Assembly: GCA_947628495.1 (NCBI GenBank)
Contig: CANRAC010000038.1
Coordinates: forward strand, 1-8,469
DNA: 8,469 bases
Source of the DNA: an uncultured Bacilli bacterium
Lineage (GTDB): Bacteria; Bacillota_I; Bacilli_A; RF39; UBA660
Direction: 5' to 3'
The notes beneath the pieces are model-generated. The model worked only from the letters and a program-made list of their open reading frames with translations. It was not told the DNA's origin and ran no database searches. Below are positions 6,684-8,469 of this stretch, one piece after another. Position 1 is the stretch's first letter. Every line of letters starts with the position of its first letter. The translations under genes and the position numbers were made by a program.

Positions 6684-6942
6684 TGTGATCATCTCCTTGT
6701 TCTTTACTTATAACATCCAAAATAAAACTATCCTCGATAAAATCATATTTATCAACGATGGGATTAATTATTTCTGTTGCTTCGACAATCGTATCTAAAT
6801 CAATCCCTCCTATTTTATCTAATTCAATTGTTAAAAACTTATACTTTTTTTCTTCCCGAAAATCAATAGATGTGACCATTATTTCTCGATCTTTTAAAGC
6901 CTCGGCCACTTCTAATTTTAATTTTTGTAAATAATCCTGCAT
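6676..6942 (-). CDS. rimP: RimP ribosome maturation factor, N-terminal domain only
   Basis: RimP aids 30S assembly, and in known members it has an N-terminal alpha/beta domain and a C-terminal SH3-like domain that contacts S12. Here the protein is only 88 residues, against about 150 normally. The N-domain features are present: VTSIDFREEKKYKFLTIELD at 23-42, GGIDLDTIVEATEIINPIVD at 44-63, and FILDVISKE, matching the LEVSSPG stretch of typical RimP. The protein then stops, just where the SH3-like domain would begin. The nusA ribosome-binding site and start overlap its last codons, so no decayed remnant lies downstream: the loss looks fixed and is not a simple frameshift. ATG 6942 is preceded by AGAGGTGAG. 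Identity rests on the domain pattern plus its place directly before nusA. Function without the S12-binding domain is uncertain. Confidence 0.85.
   Translation of the reverse strand: MQDYLQKLKLEVAEALKDREIMVTSIDFREEKKYKFLTIELDKIGGIDLDTIVEATEIINPIVDKYDFIEDSFILDVISKEQGDDHNE
6692..6698 (-). promoter_or_regulatory. Ribosome-binding site fixing the nusA start
   Basis: AAGGAGA on the minus strand lies nine bases before ATG 6683. The alternative ATG at 6690-6692 begins immediately after AAGGAG, which gives no usable spacing. The site lies inside the last codons of rimP, so rimP translation may affect initiation at nusA. Confidence 0.8.
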
Positions 6943-6966
6943 AACTCACCTCTCAATTACAATAAT

Positions 6967-6992
6967 AAAAGCAGGAATTTCTGCCCGCTTTC
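6967..6992 (-). promoter_or_regulatory. Leader hairpin of the rimP-nusA operon, possible NusA-dependent attenuator
   Basis: Between the promoter and rimP, the minus strand forms a hairpin pairing 6984-6991 (AAAGCGGG) with 6968-6975 (CCTGCTTT). It has one internal G-U pair, another possible at its base, and an 8-base loop. It runs into TTATTATTG, an interrupted T tract. An imperfect stem with a broken T tract is the form expected of a weak, NusA-dependent terminator, and B. subtilis is known to autoregulate the ylxS-nusA operon this way. The AGCAG at the predicted 5' end of the transcript (6995-6999) could instead pair with CTGCT (6970-6974) of the terminator's second arm, a possible competing structure. 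It may also terminate read-through from the membrane protein gene. The role is inferred. Confidence 0.6.
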
Positions 6993-7005
6993 ATCTGCTA
7001 AGAAC

Positions 7006-7035
7006 ATTATATCATAATATTTTCATTTTGGGTAA
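7006..7035 (-). promoter_or_regulatory. Promoter of the rimP-nusA-infB operon
   Basis: The minus strand has TGATATAAT (7006-7014), a perfect TG-N-TATAAT extended -10. A weak -35 TTACCC (7030-7035) lies 18 bases upstream. The expected start is near A6999, giving a leader of about 57 nt that holds the hairpin. I see no terminator between the preceding membrane protein gene (stop at 7044) and this promoter. Confidence 0.75.
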
Positions 7036-7043
7036 TATTTCTT

Positions 7044-7802
7044 TTAACGATTTATTAAAACTAAGATGCTTATACCCAGTAAAGCTAAAATCACAGCAAT
7101 TATAGCTAACTTTTTAATAGAAAAATTAAATTTATGAACTAAGGATTTTTCTTTATTTTCATGGGATACTTTATTTAAAGCCAAACTCATAAAAGGCATC
7201 ACTAGTAGTACAAAACGCAAATAGTTATATAAAAGAAGATATAAAAGAGATTTAATACTTTCCACACTTTTAAAGACTAGATTTTGATTGCTTAAAATAA
7301 AACTTATTAAGGGAATTAGTAAATACCATAATAAATAAATACTTATTAAAATTTTTAAAACACTTTTACGACTTAATTTTTCATAATCAGCAAATAAAAT
7401 AATACAAAAGTAAATAAGAGGGTAAAATAAATATAAAGCAAATATAAAATAATCGTTAATATTATAATAATTTAAAAGACTCGCAATTATATTAATAATT
7501 AAATGAAAAATCACAAAAATTAGATTTATTTTAATAATATAAGAGTTTTCCACTTCTTTTTTATTTTCCGAAAAATTATTTTTTAAATAAAGATTATTAA
7601 AAAATAAAATAATCAGGGATGTTATACCTAAAGATATTCCTCCATAATATATATAATATGTTTTAAAAGCTAAATGATTTAAAGAAGGAATAAAATAACT
7701 ACATATAGCTACAAAGGATAAAGGTAAAACCAAAACAATTAAATAAATTATTAAATATTTTAAATTAGTAATTTGCGTCAGTTTAGACTTTAACTTTTCC
7801 AT
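7044..7802 (-). CDS. Unrecognised seven-helix integral membrane protein
   Basis: I do not recognise the family. The 252-residue product is rich in Leu, Ile, Phe, Tyr, Lys and Asn, with about seven hydrophobic helices at 16-36, 50-70, 88-110, 118-138, 149-170, 185-208 and 231-250. There is no cleavable signal peptide; the first helix follows a Lys-containing start (MEKLKSKL). The longer soluble loops (71-87 and 210-230) are Lys-, Glu- and Asn-rich, and by the positive-inside rule both should face the cytoplasm, which suits the odd helix spacing between them. No catalytic motif or transporter signature is visible. The ATG at 7802 has AGGTGAT three bases upstream. It stands alone: a terminator and its own extended -10 promoter precede it, and the rimP promoter follows. 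It breaks the polC-rimP neighbourhood usual in Bacilli, so it is probably lineage-specific. Confidence 0.8.
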   Translation of the reverse strand: MEKLKSKLTQITNLKYLIIYLIVLVLPLSFVAICSYFIPSLNHLAFKTYYIYYGGISLGITSLIILFFNNLYLKNNFSENKKEVENSYIIKINLIFVIFHLIINIIASLLNYYNINDYFIFALYLFYPLIYFCIILFADYEKLSRKSVLKILISIYLLWYLLIPLISFILSNQNLVFKSVESIKSLLYLLLYNYLRFVLLVMPFMSLALNKVSHENKEKSLVHKFNFSIKKLAIIAVILALLGISILVLINR

Positions 7803-7818
7803 ATCATCACCTATTATT

Positions 7819-7849
7819 AGTATAACAAGTTTTAAAAGTTAATAAACAA
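7819..7849 (-). promoter_or_regulatory. Candidate promoter of the membrane protein gene
   Basis: The minus strand reads TGTTATACT (7819-7827), an extended -10. A TTGTTT that could act as -35 (7844-7849) lies 19 bases upstream, longer than ideal, and overlaps the trmL terminator's T tract. Six bases separate the -10 from AGGTGAT (7806-7812), so the transcript would begin at or next to the ribosome-binding site, leaving a leader of about 10 nt. The rbfA promoter has the same geometry. Confidence 0.45.
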
Positions 7850-7879
7850 AAAAATGTAAACTTACAGACATTTTACATT
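7848..7879 (-). terminator. Weak intrinsic terminator after trmL
   Basis: An 8-bp stem pairs AATGTAAA (7853-7860) with TTTACATT (7872-7879) around an 11-base loop. On the minus strand the final TT of the stem continues as a T run (complement of A7848-A7854). It starts four bases beyond the trmL stop. Only one G-C pair is present, so it is weak; the position and T run are the main support. Confidence 0.6.
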
Positions 7880-7883
7880 AATT

Positions 7884-8390
7884 TTATTCTTCTAAAAAAT
7901 TCTTACTTTTATGCGGTTCTTCTCTAAGTAAATCACGATATCCTTGTTGACGTAAGGCTTCATATAGCATTATAGCCACACTATTTGATAAGTTTAAGGC
8001 TCTTACTTTATTAGTCATAGGAATACGCATACAATTATTTAAGTAAGGTCTTAAGATTTCTTTAGGAATGCCGGTTGATTCTTTACCAAAGAAAAAATAA
8101 ATATTTTCATCTTTATTACTATAATCAAAAGAATCGTGAGGTTTATGACCATATCTTGTTAAAAAATAATAAGTTCCTGGGTTTTTAGCAAAAAATTCTT
8201 CAATATTTTCATAAACTGTATATTCACATTTATCAATATAATTAACGCCACTTCTTTTAATATATTTTTCATCCAAAGAAAAACCTAAAGGTTTAATTAA
8301 ATGTAGATGCGTATCAGTAGCGACACAAGTACGCATTATATTCCCTGTATTTCCGGGAATTTCTGGTTCAAATAAAACTACGTTTAACAT
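7884..8390 (-). CDS. trmL: tRNA (cytidine(34)-2'-O)-methyltransferase TrmL
   Basis: A SPOUT-fold enzyme that uses S-adenosylmethionine to methylate the 2'-OH of the wobble base in certain tRNA-Leu species (cmnm5Um34 or Cm34). The 168-residue protein has the usual compact length with no added RNA-binding domain. Motifs in order: EIPGNTGNIMR (10-20) with the conserved Asn and Arg, FFGKESTGIP (100-109), and RIPMTNKVRALNLSNSVAI (122-140), the last two forming the trefoil knot that holds the cofactor. The ATG at 8390 follows AGGAGG with a 7-base gap. It lies 24 bases after the stop of the edge gene, with no promoter visible between, so the two are probably cotranscribed. A weak hairpin terminator follows. 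Confidence 0.96.
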   Translation of the reverse strand: MLNVVLFEPEIPGNTGNIMRTCVATDTHLHLIKPLGFSLDEKYIKRSGVNYIDKCEYTVYENIEEFFAKNPGTYYFLTRYGHKPHDSFDYSNKDENIYFFFGKESTGIPKEILRPYLNNCMRIPMTNKVRALNLSNSVAIMLYEALRQQGYRDLLREEPHKSKNFLEE

Positions 8391-8414
8391 CTTTTTACCT
8401 CCTAAAGAAAAAAA

Positions 8415-8469
8415 CTAAGGTTTTTCTATTTCCATAGTTTCTAATAATTGTTCAAAATCAGTGGCCTGC
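8415..8469 (-). CDS. C-terminal end of an unidentified gene, cut by the window edge
   Basis: One minus-strand frame is open from the right edge and encodes QATDFEQLLETMEIEKP before a TAG stop at 8415-8417. The stop lies 24 bases upstream of trmL, and the only signal between is the trmL ribosome-binding site, so this looks like the tail of the preceding gene of the same operon. The other two frames are less suitable: one meets a stop within four codons. Seventeen residues, acidic and helix-like, are too few to name a family. Confidence 0.6.
   Translation of the reverse strand, partial: QATDFEQLLETMEIEKP

Noticed and set aside
7012..7043. Terminator directly after the membrane protein gene
   Set aside because: AAATATTA occurs twice here on the minus strand but as a direct repeat; the only inverted pairing is the self-palindromic AATATT, too weak and lacking a T run.
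94..8469. Mycoplasma-type genetic code (TGA as Trp)
   Set aside because: rbfA and truB end at TGA at their expected family lengths, and the tryptophans I checked are TGG.

Overview
The window is a strongly AT-rich stretch of a bacterial chromosome in which every supported gene lies on the minus strand, so transcription runs from the right edge (8469) to the left (1). The core is the rimP-nusA-ylxR-infB-rbfA-truB cluster found across Firmicutes. This points to a Bacilli or Mollicutes-like lineage, probably one of the uncultured AT-rich gut groups near the Erysipelotrichia or RF39. That placement is an inference from gene order, a 371-residue NusA, strong AGGAGG/AGGTGAT ribosome-binding sites and base composition. 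TGA is used as a stop (rbfA, truB) and Trp is TGG, so the code is the standard bacterial one, not the Mycoplasma code.

Layout in the direction of transcription. At the right edge are the last 17 codons of an unidentified gene, then trmL (a SPOUT tRNA wobble methyltransferase) and a weak terminator. Next comes a single gene for an unrecognised seven-helix membrane protein behind its own extended -10 promoter. A second promoter then drives the rimP operon through a leader with a terminator-like hairpin: rimP, nusA, an NrnB-like DHH phosphoesterase, ylxR/rnpM and infB, tightly packed. An intrinsic terminator follows infB, and a promoter interleaved with that terminator starts rbfA-truB. A final promoter lies on the truB stop codon and serves a lipoprotein gene of LppM (DUF3153) type, which ends in a strong hairpin terminator. 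The leftmost 78 bases hold a 17-bp direct repeat and no gene I can support.

How the genes fit together: RimP and RbfA mature the 30S subunit, IF2 starts translation, NusA controls pausing and termination and may regulate its own operon through the leader hairpin, TruB and TrmL modify tRNA, YlxR (RnpM) modulates RNase P, and the DHH enzyme probably degrades very short RNAs. The cluster therefore joins transcription, RNA turnover and ribosome assembly.

Departures from the usual pattern: RimP is cut to its N-terminal domain; ylxQ is missing between ylxR and infB; an NrnB-like gene sits between nusA and ylxR; ribF does not follow truB; the infB-rbfA boundary is split by an overlapping terminator and promoter; and four promoters share a TGNTATAMT extended -10. 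I found no defence island, phage, IS element, CRISPR array, tRNA or rRNA. The interest lies in an unusually rearranged core operon, not in an obvious new system.
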